From positions 1-17,243 of the forward strand of contig DAJQ01000033.1 of assembly GCA_002496395.1 (NCBI GenBank): 17,243 nt of DNA. Direction: 5' to 3'. The notes beneath the pieces were generated by a model. That model was given only the letters and a program-made list of their open reading frames with translations. It searched no databases and was not told the origin of the DNA. A program made the translations under genes and the position numbers. Source of the stretch: Methanocorpusculaceae archaeon UBA456. Lineage in GTDB: Archaea; Halobacteriota; Methanomicrobia; Methanomicrobiales; Methanocorpusculaceae. Positions 7,593-14,938 of the stretch are shown here, one piece after another; the first letter of the stretch is position 1, and each line of letters starts with the position of its first letter.

Positions 7593-8677
7593 AACTGCTT
7601 GAATATGAAGCAAAAAAAGTCTTTTCAACCTTCGGAATACCAATACCTGCAAGCATCCTGATCACCAGTGCCACAGAGGCATCAGGTGCCTGTCAGAAGA
7701 TCGGCGGATCGGTGGTGCTGAAGGCACAGGTCGATGTCGGCGGCAGGGGTAAAGCCGGTGGCATCCTGATGGCAACGGCAGATGATGCAGATGCTGTTGC
7801 AACCGAACTCTTCCAGAAAGAGATCAAAGGCCTCCCGGTGAAAGAAGTGCTTGTAGAGGAGCGGCTTCCCATTCAGAAAGAATACTTTGTTTCAATTGCC
7901 ATTGACCGAAGCACCCGTTCACCGGTGATCCTCTTTGCCGAAGCAGGCGGTGTTGAGATTGAGGAGACCGCCGGGGAGCGGCCGGATGCAGTCAGAAGCG
8001 CCCATGTATCGCCCCTCTTTCCTGAGGTACCCGGTTTTATCCTCAGGTATCTGACCCGTGGATGTGAGAAAGAGATTATTCCGGTTATCTCAGCGCTCTA
8101 TCGTGTATTTCGTGAGAAAGATGCCCTTCTTGCAGAGATCAATCCACTTGTGGTCACCCCTGCGGGTGTCCTTGCAGCAGATGCAAAACTGATCATCGAT
8201 GATAATGCCCTTGCCCGGCAGGGGATCACCGCAAACCGTGACCTCACCGAACGCGAGGCAGAGGCTGAGGCGCATGGCTTCTCATATGTTGAACTGGACG
8301 GGTCGATTGGGGTGATCGGCAATGGTGCAGGTCTTACTATGTCAACCCTCGACCTCATTGCCCACCACAACGGGGCTGCGGCTAATTTCCTTGATGTCGG
8401 AGGTGGTGCAGACTCCGATCGGGTGATGCACGCAGTCAGGCTGGTTGCATCAGATCCGGCCGTGAAGGTGATCGTTGTCAATCTGCTTGGCGGGATCACC
8501 CGATGTGATGAGGTGGCTCGTGGCATCATCGCAGCCGGTGTTTCACAGCAGGTGATCGTCCGGCTTGCAGGAACAAACGAGGCAGAAGGGCGTGCTCTCC
8601 TTGAAGGAGCAGGCTACCGGATGCTCGATACGATGGAAGATGCAGTTGTAGCAGCTGTTCTGGAGGCATCATCATGA
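7589..8677 (+). CDS. sucC: Succinyl-CoA ligase (ADP/GDP-forming), beta subunit
   Basis: With SucD this enzyme interconverts succinate, CoA and ATP with succinyl-CoA, ADP and phosphate, in the cytoplasm. SucC carries the ATP-grasp nucleotide site (KAQVDVGGRGKAGG at residues 45-58, AEINPLVV at 182-189) and the CoA-ligase-type C-terminal domain (GNGAGLTMSTLD at 244-255, NFLDVGGGA at 266-274, GGITRCDEVA at 301-310). The length of 362 aa is slightly short of the usual 380-390. AAAGGAG lies 8 nt before the ATG, and the start also overlaps the korC stop. Direct coupling to kor means product and substrate pass between adjacent enzymes of one operon. Confidence 0.95.
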   Translation: MKLLEYEAKKVFSTFGIPIPASILITSATEASGACQKIGGSVVLKAQVDVGGRGKAGGILMATADDADAVATELFQKEIKGLPVKEVLVEERLPIQKEYFVSIAIDRSTRSPVILFAEAGGVEIEETAGERPDAVRSAHVSPLFPEVPGFILRYLTRGCEKEIIPVISALYRVFREKDALLAEINPLVVTPAGVLAADAKLIIDDNALARQGITANRDLTEREAEAEAHGFSYVELDGSIGVIGNGAGLTMSTLDLIAHHNGAAANFLDVGGGADSDRVMHAVRLVASDPAVKVIVVNLLGGITRCDEVARGIIAAGVSQQVIVRLAGTNEAEGRALLEGAGYRMLDTMEDAVVAAVLEASS

Positions 8678-9549
8678 TCTACTGCGATAAGCATACCCGG
8701 ATCCTTGTGCAGGGTGCAACCGGCAACCAGGGCGCCTTTCATATCGATCTGATGAACCAGTATGCCCGATCGGTCGGTGGTGCAGGCGTTGTTGCCGGGG
8801 TGACTCCCGGGAAGGGTGGACAGGATGTCCATGGTGTCCCGGTGTACGACACCGTCCGGGAGGCACAGGCTGCTCACGACACCGAAGCGTCCGTCATCTT
8901 CGTTCCGGCGGGTGCTGCGGCAGACTCGATCATGGAGGCTGCCGATGCCGGGATCGAGACAATCGTTGCGATCACCGAGCATATCCCGGTGCATGATGTG
9001 ATGAGGGCAGTTGCGTATGCACGTTCATGTGGATCAGCTGTTATCGGTCCAAACTGCCCTGGTCTCCTCTCTCCGGGTGAATGCAGGCTTGGCATTATGC
9101 CCTCTCCCCTATTTCAACGGGGGCCGGTCGGGGTCATTTCGAGGAGTGGAACCCTGACCTATGAGGTTGTTGATGAGCTTACCCGGGCGGGTATCGGGCA
9201 GAGTACGGTCGTTGGGATCGGCGGCGATCCGGTGATCGGCGAGACGTTTGTTGATTGTATCGAGAGATTTAGTGAGGATTCGCTCACGAAAGCCGTTATC
9301 CTCATCGGTGAGGTGGGGGGTGCTCTTGAGATCGAAGGTGCCGAAGCCGCCCTCTCACTGGATCTGCCACTGGTCGCCTATATCGCAGGCATCTCCGCTC
9401 CAAAAGAGAAGAGAATGGGTCATGCCGGTGCCATCATCGAAGGGGGCGAAGGTGATGCAGCATCAAAGATACAACGACTGGAGGCGATGGGTATCACCGT
9501 TGCAGCACGGCCGTCCGAACTCCCCTCAAAAATACGCGAACTGCTATGA
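8674..9549 (+). CDS. sucD: Succinyl-CoA ligase (ADP/GDP-forming), alpha subunit
   Basis: This is the CoA-binding and phosphorylated subunit of succinyl-CoA synthetase, 291 aa. Features in order are the Rossmann-type CoA site VQGATGNQGAFH (residues 12-23), GPNCPGLLSPGECRLGIMP (125-143), GVISRSGTLTYEV (153-165), GIGGDPVIG (181-189), and the active-site histidine His250 in RMGHAGAI, which is phosphorylated during turnover. All expected catalytic elements are present. The start overlaps sucC and the stop overlaps dacZ, each as ATGA. Confidence 0.96.
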   Translation: MIYCDKHTRILVQGATGNQGAFHIDLMNQYARSVGGAGVVAGVTPGKGGQDVHGVPVYDTVREAQAAHDTEASVIFVPAGAAADSIMEAADAGIETIVAITEHIPVHDVMRAVAYARSCGSAVIGPNCPGLLSPGECRLGIMPSPLFQRGPVGVISRSGTLTYEVVDELTRAGIGQSTVVGIGGDPVIGETFVDCIERFSEDSLTKAVILIGEVGGALEIEGAEAALSLDLPLVAYIAGISAPKEKRMGHAGAIIEGGEGDAASKIQRLEAMGITVAARPSELPSKIRELL

Positions 9550-10352
9550 TCATGGAGAAAGATCAGGTACTGATGGCAGCAGCAGCAGATCTTGCAACTT
9601 CAGTTGATGCCATCGCCATCCTCTCCTTCCTTGAGTCACAACCATTTGAGTCTGATGTGCCGGTCATCTGGGTGAAGGAGCATCAGCCTGATCTGATGAT
9701 CAAGAAAAACATGCAGGAACTCCTGATCTTCTGCGAACACCATATCCTGGATGCTGTTGTTCAGTATCATCTCAGAACCGAGGTTGCAAGCGGGAAGATC
9801 ATCGGTGTCTTCCCATTTGCCATCCTCATCTATGATGTCGGAGAAGGGCGTGATTACCTTGATCTCGCCAGCTATGAGGATATTGTCCCGCCTGATATCC
9901 TTCATTCTGCGCTTGCCCTTGCGCTTGAGATTGCACATGAAGGGAGGGAAGGGCGGAATATCGGGACCGCATTTATCATCGGCGATGGTTCATCCCTCCT
10001 TGCCCGTTCGCACCAGGCAATCCTCAATCCCTATGCCGGCCATCCATTGTCTGTCTGTGATATCAGGAATCGTGAGAACTGGGAGAGCGTCAAGGAGTTT
10101 GCGCAGCTTGACGGCGTCTTTATCATTACTAAAGAAGGGTACATTACCGCTGCAGGTCGCTATATCGATGCGGATTCGCGTGGAGTAAGCCTTCCATCAG
10201 GGCTCGGCGGCCGCCATATGGCAACAGCTGCCATTACACGTGATACCCCGGCAGTCGGGATCACCGTATCCGAGAGTGGCGGACTTGTCAGGGTCTTCCG
10301 TGATGGCGTCTGCAGACTGACACTCCGTTCAGAGGTGGCGCTGACCAGATGA
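9546..10352 (+). CDS. dacZ: Diadenylate cyclase (c-di-AMP synthase), DacZ type
   Basis: This protein probably makes cyclic di-AMP from two ATP in the cytoplasm. The C-terminal half (about residues 120-268) looks like a DisA_N/DAC domain: LDGVFIIT (188-195) occupies the place of the catalytic DGA motif, and GGRHMATAAIT (221-231) that of the RHR motif, followed by AVGITVSESGG. The N-terminal about 115 residues form a separate alpha/beta domain that I cannot name with certainty; archaeal DacZ proteins have such an extension. The length of 268 aa fits DacZ. Its ATG overlaps the sucD stop, making it the last cistron of a carbon-metabolism operon. In Haloferax and other Euryarchaeota c-di-AMP is essential or tied to osmotic and potassium control. 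Activity here is inferred from motifs. Confidence 0.85.
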   Translation: MIMEKDQVLMAAAADLATSVDAIAILSFLESQPFESDVPVIWVKEHQPDLMIKKNMQELLIFCEHHILDAVVQYHLRTEVASGKIIGVFPFAILIYDVGEGRDYLDLASYEDIVPPDILHSALALALEIAHEGREGRNIGTAFIIGDGSSLLARSHQAILNPYAGHPLSVCDIRNRENWESVKEFAQLDGVFIITKEGYITAAGRYIDADSRGVSLPSGLGGRHMATAAITRDTPAVGITVSESGGLVRVFRDGVCRLTLRSEVALTR

Positions 10353-10375
10353 ACAATGTTAAATCAAATCCGGTC

Positions 10376-10382
10376 TTTTTTT
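10376..10382 (+). terminator. T-tract ending the kor-suc-dacZ operon
   Basis: Seven Ts lie 24 nt after the dacZ stop codon, a plausible archaeal U-tract terminator. The tract runs straight into the TATA box of metK, so one short element may stop one operon and start the next. Confidence 0.4.
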
Positions 10383-10387
10383 ATATA
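10380..10387 (+). promoter_or_regulatory. metK: TATA box of metK
   Basis: TTTATATA is the best TATA match in the window. A start about 26 nt downstream of its centre falls near 10409-10411. This is after the ATG at 10402 but just before the ATG at 10414, implying an almost leaderless message and favouring the second ATG. Confidence 0.6.
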
Positions 10388-10413
10388 CTGACAGAAACAA
10401 AATGAGGCTTCTC

Positions 10414-11619
10414 ATGAAACGCACTATCAACGTCGAATCACTTCGGCAGATGCCGATTGAAGAACAGGCTATTGAACTTGTCGAACGAAAATGTATCGGG
10501 CACCCCGATAGTATCGCAGACGGGGTGGCAGAGGCCATCAGCCGCGCACTCTGTTGTGAATACGAAAATCAGTGCGAAGCAGTTCTCCACCACAACACCG
10601 ACCAGGGTGAGGTTGTTGCCGGAGCTTCTCTCCCATCATTTGGTGGCGGAAAGATCGTTCGTCCGATCTATCTTCTTCTGACGGGAAGAGCAACAAAGTG
10701 TTTTGAGGGACATGTCATCCCAACCGATGCAACTGCAGTTGAAGCCGCAAGAGCATACCTGAAGGAGACACTTCCGACCCTCAACATGGAACGGGATATA
10801 ATTGTTGACTGCCGGATGGGTGATGGATCAACCGATCTCTGTGATGTCTTCAAAACCTGTGGCGGAAACGCTGTTCCACGGGCAAATGACACATCCTTTG
10901 GTGTCGGGCATGCACCTTTTTCTGAAGTTGAACAGATTGTGCTTGCCATGGATCAGGAGATCACCTCTGTTCTTCGTCCAAAAAATCCGGCTATCGGATA
11001 TGATATCAAGATCATGGGTCTTCGTCATGGTGAGGAGATGACCTACACCATCGCATCAGCCATGGTGGATCGGTACTGCTCATCCATAGATGACTATGTC
11101 GAGGTGACGGAGATCATGAAGGAAGGGCTTGAGGCTGTTGCCAGGAGACATACCAAACGGAAGGTCTCTGTTGCGGTAAATACCGCTGACGATATCAAGA
11201 ACCAAAGCCTTTTCCTGACGGTGAACGGAACATCTGCCGAGATGGGTGACGATGGATCGGTTGGACGTGGAAACCGGATCAATGGCCTGATCACTCCAAA
11301 CCGCCCGATGAGTATGGAAGCAGCAAGCGGGAAGAACCCAATTAACCATATCGGTAAGATTTACAACCTCCTTTCAACCGAGATTGCACAGGAAGCATGC
11401 ACAAAGGTTGATGGAATCACCGAGATGTATGTCCGTCTCCTCTCACAGATTGGCCATCCGATCGACCATCCCCTCGTGGCGAGTGTCCAGGTCATCCCAG
11501 CCGAGGGAGCCGACTTTGGCAGTATCTCCCGTGATGTTGAAGAGATCGTGAATAACCGGCTGGCGAATATCTCAAGTATCACCGAGAGGGTTATCAAAGG
11601 TGAACTCAAGACCTTCTGA
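10414..11619 (+). CDS. metK: S-adenosylmethionine synthetase, archaeal type
   Basis: Makes S-adenosylmethionine from methionine and ATP in the cytoplasm. It belongs to the archaeal MetK family, which is divergent from the bacterial and eukaryotic enzyme. Diagnostic motifs are [14 protein letters not shown] (residues 24-37), [12 protein letters not shown] (59-70), [16 protein letters not shown] (278-293) and [10 protein letters not shown] (303-312). The length of 401 aa is typical. An upstream in-frame ATG at 10402 would add four residues. The ATG at 10414 was preferred because of the TATA spacing and because [10 protein letters not shown] fits the usual N-terminus. GAGG at 10404-10407 may help initiation if the transcript includes it. 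The 3' end overlaps hisG by 20 nt. Confidence 0.96.
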   Translation: MKRTINVESLRQMPIEEQAIELVERKCIGHPDSIADGVAEAISRALCCEYENQCEAVLHHNTDQGEVVAGASLPSFGGGKIVRPIYLLLTGRATKCFEGHVIPTDATAVEAARAYLKETLPTLNMERDIIVDCRMGDGSTDLCDVFKTCGGNAVPRANDTSFGVGHAPFSEVEQIVLAMDQEITSVLRPKNPAIGYDIKIMGLRHGEEMTYTIASAMVDRYCSSIDDYVEVTEIMKEGLEAVARRHTKRKVSVAVNTADDIKNQSLFLTVNGTSAEMGDDGSVGRGNRINGLITPNRPMSMEAASGKNPINHIGKIYNLLSTEIAQEACTKVDGITEMYVRLLSQIGHPIDHPLVASVQVIPAEGADFGSISRDVEEIVNNRLANISSITERVIKGELKTF

Positions 11620-12478
11620 TCTGATCAGACTGGCAATCCCGAATAAAGGAAGGATTGCTGAACCCATTAGCAATCTCATCGAGAAGAGTGGCCTCCATAT
11701 CACTACCTCGGGGGATAGACGGTTGATCGCAAAAACCGTCGACCCACACGTTGAGATACTGTATGTTCGTCCGATTGATATCCCCGAATATGTTGCACAG
11801 GGTGTGGCTGATATCGGCATCACCGGACTTGACATGGTAGCAGAACGCGGATCTGATGTGTTGGAAATCCTTGACCTCAAAATGGGACATGCTCGTCTTA
11901 TCGTGGCTGTTCCTGAGGATTCCAGCTATCATGAGCCGGGTGATCTTGCGGGAAAGAAGATTGCAACGGAATTTCCCGGGATCACCCGCAGATTTTTTGC
12001 AGAGCGTGGTGTCGAGGTCTCGATCGTCTCAGTATCAGGTGCCTGTGAGGCAGCACCCCAGCTTGGGATAGCGGATGCGATAGTGGATCTGACAAGTTCC
12101 GGCACCACCCTCAAGACCAATCATCTCAGGATCATCTCCGATGTCTTCCAGAGTTCTACATGGCTAATTGCCAACAAGGTGTCGGTTGGCGGGTATCGGG
12201 AAAAGATCGATGAGATCACCCTTGCCCTTGAGAGCGTGATCCGGGCAAAAGGCCAGTGCTACCTGATGATGAATATCAGCCGTGACAGGCTTGATGAGGT
12301 CAAATCAATTCTCCCGGGCCTCTCCGGGCCAACAGTGATGGAGGTTGCATCTGATCAGAACCTTGTCGCCGTCCATGTGGTCGTTGCTGAAGAGCGGGTG
12401 TACCAGCTGATCAGTATGGTGAAGCGTGCCGGTGCAAAGGATATCCTTGTGATGGATGTCCAGCGGATGATTCCGTGA
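11600..12478 (+). CDS. hisG: ATP phosphoribosyltransferase, long form
   Basis: First, committed step of histidine synthesis: joins ATP and PRPP to phosphoribosyl-ATP. Residues 10-200 form the catalytic region, with [10 protein letters not shown] at 10-19, [10 protein letters not shown] (71-80) and the PRPP-binding loop DLTSSGTT (163-170). Residues about 215-292 form the C-terminal ACT-like regulatory domain, ending in [14 protein letters not shown]. It is therefore the long, hexameric type that needs no HisZ and is normally inhibited by histidine. The start is a GTG at 11600, inside metK, with GAGAGGG at 11584-11590. No other in-frame ATG, GTG or TTG precedes the conserved core, so the 20-nt overlap is probably real. 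Confidence 0.94.
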   Translation: MNSRPSDLIRLAIPNKGRIAEPISNLIEKSGLHITTSGDRRLIAKTVDPHVEILYVRPIDIPEYVAQGVADIGITGLDMVAERGSDVLEILDLKMGHARLIVAVPEDSSYHEPGDLAGKKIATEFPGITRRFFAERGVEVSIVSVSGACEAAPQLGIADAIVDLTSSGTTLKTNHLRIISDVFQSSTWLIANKVSVGGYREKIDEITLALESVIRAKGQCYLMMNISRDRLDEVKSILPGLSGPTVMEVASDQNLVAVHVVVAEERVYQLISMVKRAGAKDILVMDVQRMIP

Positions 12479-13194
12479 TGGTTATGGAGATATTTCCCGC
12501 AGTCGATATCCTTGGTGGACGTTGCGTCCAGCTTGTTCAGGGCAGAAGGGAGACTGCATCTTCCTATGGCCACCCGCTCTCCCAGGCCCTCCGCTGGATT
12601 GAGGAAGGCGCAACAGCACTCCATATCGTCAACCTCGATGGCGCTTTTGGGACTGCAGGGGCGAATGTGGATGTCATCCGCGAACTGATAACGGAAACTG
12701 ATGTTTTTCTCCAGCTTGGCGGAGGTATCAGGACCGAATCCGATGCAGCCGGGTGGCTTGCACTTGGTGTGGATCGGGTCATTATCGGAACGGCAGCAAC
12801 AGAAGATCCGTCTATTATTCACCGGCTGTCTGAGGAACATGGACAAGAACGGATCATGGCGGGCATTGACGCCTGTCGTGGTGAGATAGCGATTCATGGT
12901 TGGGAGAAGACTGCCGGTGAGGTCTCTGTCTGGGCAAAAAGGTTTGAAGATGAAGGTGCTGGTTCTCTTCTCTTCACCAATGTCGATGTAGAAGGCCTCT
13001 GTGAGGGGATCGCTGTTGATCCCATACGATGGGTTATGAATGCGGTGAAATGCCCTGTGGTAGTCTCTGGTGGCGTCTCACGGGCAACGGATCTGAGAAA
13101 TCTCCGGGAACTGGGTGTGGCAGGGGCAGTTCTCGGATCGGCTCTCTATAATGGGATGCTCTCATTCCCTGCTGTTCTTGAGGAATTGAAATGA
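12478..13194 (+). CDS. hisA: ProFAR isomerase (5'-ProFAR to PRFAR)
   Basis: Fourth step of histidine synthesis, an Amadori rearrangement in a TIM barrel; 238 aa. The catalytic aspartates are Asp10 in FPAVDILGG and Asp131 in [15 protein letters not shown]. Two phosphate-binding half-barrel segments are visible (VNLDGAFG, residues 51-58, with [10 protein letters not shown] at 81-90; [12 protein letters not shown], 195-206, with AVLGSALY). The Trp142 after the second Asp favours HisA over the bifunctional PriA or over HisF. The ATG at 12478 makes a TGATG overlap with hisG. A GTG at 12475 and an ATG at 12484 are also possible starts. Confidence 0.94.
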   Translation: MVMEIFPAVDILGGRCVQLVQGRRETASSYGHPLSQALRWIEEGATALHIVNLDGAFGTAGANVDVIRELITETDVFLQLGGGIRTESDAAGWLALGVDRVIIGTAATEDPSIIHRLSEEHGQERIMAGIDACRGEIAIHGWEKTAGEVSVWAKRFEDEGAGSLLFTNVDVEGLCEGIAVDPIRWVMNAVKCPVVVSGGVSRATDLRNLRELGVAGAVLGSALYNGMLSFPAVLEELK

Positions 13195-13769
13195 GACGGG
13201 CAGATATCAGTCGTGAGACGAAAGAGACGAGTATAACGATCAGATTTGATCCAGATGGCGGATCCCAGGAGATCCAGACGACACTTCCTTTCCTGGACCA
13301 TATGCTAGAGTCATTTGGGAGGCACGGGGGTTTTGGTCTCTCTGTTGCAGCAACCGGGGATATCCGGGTGGATCCCCACCATACTGTCGAAGATATTGGT
13401 ATTGTTCTTGGGATGGCTATTAAAGAGGCGATCGGTGATGGCCGTGGGATCACCCGGTTTGCCGATGTTGTCATACCGATGGATGAAGCACGGGCAGAGG
13501 TTGCACTTGACTGCGGAGGAAGAGGGTATCTCGTCTTTGACGGATCATTTGTTGGAAACGAGACCGGGGGAATTTCAAACGATCTCTTTGAACACTTCTT
13601 CTATTCTCTCGCTCATCAGGCAGGGATTACCGCACATATCGTTTTTTCCGGCCGATCGGACCATCATATCTGTGAATCGATCTTCAAGGCGTTTGGCATT
13701 TGCCTCAAACAGGCATTGACAAAGAGTGGCAACGAATCAGAGATTCGAAGTACAAAAGGAACGTTCTGA
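13191..13769 (+). CDS. hisB: Imidazoleglycerol-phosphate dehydratase
   Basis: Dehydrates imidazole glycerol phosphate to imidazole acetol phosphate in histidine synthesis. It is monofunctional (192 aa) and has no histidinol-phosphatase domain. The duplicated metal-binding pattern is clear: [15 protein letters not shown] (34-48) and [10 protein letters not shown] (61-70) in the first half; [14 protein letters not shown] (136-149) and [16 protein letters not shown] (154-169) in the second. These histidines and glutamates bind two Mn ions in the family. The start overlaps hisA (ATGA). The other his genes are not in this window. Confidence 0.96.
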   Translation: MRRADISRETKETSITIRFDPDGGSQEIQTTLPFLDHMLESFGRHGGFGLSVAATGDIRVDPHHTVEDIGIVLGMAIKEAIGDGRGITRFADVVIPMDEARAEVALDCGGRGYLVFDGSFVGNETGGISNDLFEHFFYSLAHQAGITAHIVFSGRSDHHICESIFKAFGICLKQALTKSGNESEIRSTKGTF

Positions 13770-13771
13770 AT

Positions 13772-13785
13772 TCTTTTAGAAAAGA
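13772..13785. terminator. Small inverted repeat between convergent hisB and histone genes
   Basis: TCTTTT and AAAAGA are perfect 6-base arms with a 2-base spacer, in the 25-nt gap between the stop codons of hisB and the histone gene. The T-rich arm reads as T-tract in both directions, so it may end both transcripts. The arms are short and AT-only apart from one G-C pair, so the call is tentative. Confidence 0.35.
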
Positions 13786-13794
13786 GAGGTGATA

Positions 13795-14004
13795 TCAGGC
13801 CTCGCTCTTTGCGGCGAGTTCGATGTCTTCCTCTTTGATCGTCTTTCTACCAGCGTGAAGGGCGTACTGATTTGCCTTCTTGGTGAGTTCGGCGATGTAT
13901 GCTTCTGCTTTAGCAACAAGTGCTTCAGCTGCATCACTTCCGACACGCTCTGCACCATTCTTCTTTGCGATTCTTACTACAGCTGCAATTGGTAGGTCTG
14001 CCAT
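13795..14004 (-). CDS. Archaeal histone
   Basis: This is a minimal histone-fold protein of 69 aa that would dimerise and wrap DNA in the nucleoid. The three helices and both loops are readable: MADLPIAAVVRIAKKNGAER (1-20), VGSDAAEALVAKAEAYIAEL (21-40) and HAGRKTIKEEDIELA (50-64), the last containing the conserved RKTIK loop before helix 3. The open frame continues upstream to about 14139, but that part is unlike a histone. The ATG at 14004 gives the family N-terminus and has GGTGG (complement of 14012-14016) just before it. The four residues KSEA after the fold form a very short tail. Confidence 0.95.
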   Translation of the reverse strand: MADLPIAAVVRIAKKNGAERVGSDAAEALVAKAEAYIAELTKKANQYALHAGRKTIKEEDIELAAKSEA

Positions 14005-14161
14005 GTAATTTCCACCATTGAAAGAGTATATTGTTAAATATTTAAGGCTTTCGTATATTCGGCCCCTCTCTCCCTTCCATTTATCAGTATCTCGATGTTG
14101 GAGGGTTATTGTTAATTCAGGGCTCTTCGTTGAAAACAAGCGATAAATGGTGGTATTTGTG
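14005..14161 (-). promoter_or_regulatory. Histone gene promoter region between mtxX and the histone gene
   Basis: This 157-nt gap is AT-rich near the histone gene. TTAAATATTTAA at 14034-14045 is a perfect 12-bp palindrome and a plausible TATA box, predicting a start near 14014, with a leader of about ten bases. Another candidate, GAATATAC read on the minus strand around 14052-14059, would give a leader of about 25 nt that includes the GGTGG ribosome-binding site. No clear T-tract terminator for mtxX is seen in the rest of the gap, and no RNA gene is recognisable. Confidence 0.5.
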
Positions 14162-14938
14162 CTATTTGGGCCTAATTCGTGTTTTTATTAAATCACAGAG
14201 CTTTGCTGCCAGTCTGAGGGCATTCTCGTAATTTTCAGATGCGCGCGAAGTATCGACGAACGTAACATCGATATTCACGACAGGTGCGCCATGTGATCTC
14301 CCCAAACCCAGAAGAACAAGTGTCCTGAAGATGAGGTTGCCGGATATACCGTCAGGTGCAATCACAATGCCAAACCTGTTTGCGGCCTCCTCGATCAGGA
14401 TCCCGGTATGAACTCCTCCGGTCAGTTCTGCAAGGACTTCTCCCTCGGCCAATGATCGATCAACAACGGGATTCCTGCCGATATCACTCATCCGGCCGCC
14501 GGAGAGTATTCCGACTGTCTGATCAACTCCGATGCGTCCGGCAAGCGCAACAGCCTTCTCCGTCAGGCTCACTTTCTCAGAAGGAGTCCACCCCTCATCT
14601 ATACCAACAGGGGTCAGGAGGAATTTTTTCCCTCCCGGGGTTTCAAGGACCGCAATACGTTCGAGGCTGGATGTGGAGGTTGCTTCCCTGAGATACCTGA
14701 GTGTGGCATCGGATGGTAATGTCCCCCGCACCGCTCCGTCTATCTCTCCCCTCAGCAGGTCATTGATGAGTGCCTGTATGGGATCTGGTGATATATGGAA
14801 ACGTACCTGTTCACTCTCTTCTCTGCTCACATCCTGAGAGGTATACACGATGACTTGGAGATCGTCTGAAGCCGCCCTCCTGGATGCCTCACACACTCTG
14901 GGTAAATCTTCCAGGACACCGATTCCGATTCTTCTCAT
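14162..14938 (-). CDS. mtxX: Methanogenesis marker protein 4 (MtxX), phosphotransacetylase-like
   Basis: This protein of 258 aa belongs to methanogen marker family 4, found in methanogens but without a proven function. The name comes from a Methanosarcina gene set related to a methyl-transfer complex. The second half resembles phosphate acetyl/butyryl transferases: VGILSGGRMSDIGRNP (142-157) and APDGISGNLIFRTLVLLG (194-211) followed by a Gly-rich turn, GRSHGAPV. No methyltransferase motif is evident. A TTG start at 14953 would add five residues; the ATG at 14938 was chosen because it overlaps the mmp2 stop as ATGA. The two genes are therefore coupled. The family call is confident; the activity is unknown. 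Confidence 0.88.
   Translation of the reverse strand: MRRIGIGVLEDLPRVCEASRRAASDDLQVIVYTSQDVSREESEQVRFHISPDPIQALINDLLRGEIDGAVRGTLPSDATLRYLREATSTSSLERIAVLETPGGKKFLLTPVGIDEGWTPSEKVSLTEKAVALAGRIGVDQTVGILSGGRMSDIGRNPVVDRSLAEGEVLAELTGGVHTGILIEEAANRFGIVIAPDGISGNLIFRTLVLLGLGRSHGAPVVNIDVTFVDTSRASENYENALRLAAKLCDLIKTRIRPK

Noticed and set aside
10402..10413. Earlier metK start adding MRLL.
   Set aside because: It falls upstream of the transcript start predicted from the TATA box and adds residues not expected for archaeal MetK.
14005..14139. N-terminal extension of the histone frame (45 extra codons up to about 14139).
   Set aside because: The extension includes the promoter-like AT-rich region and is unlike any histone; the ATG at 14004 gives a canonical 69-residue histone with a ribosome-binding site.
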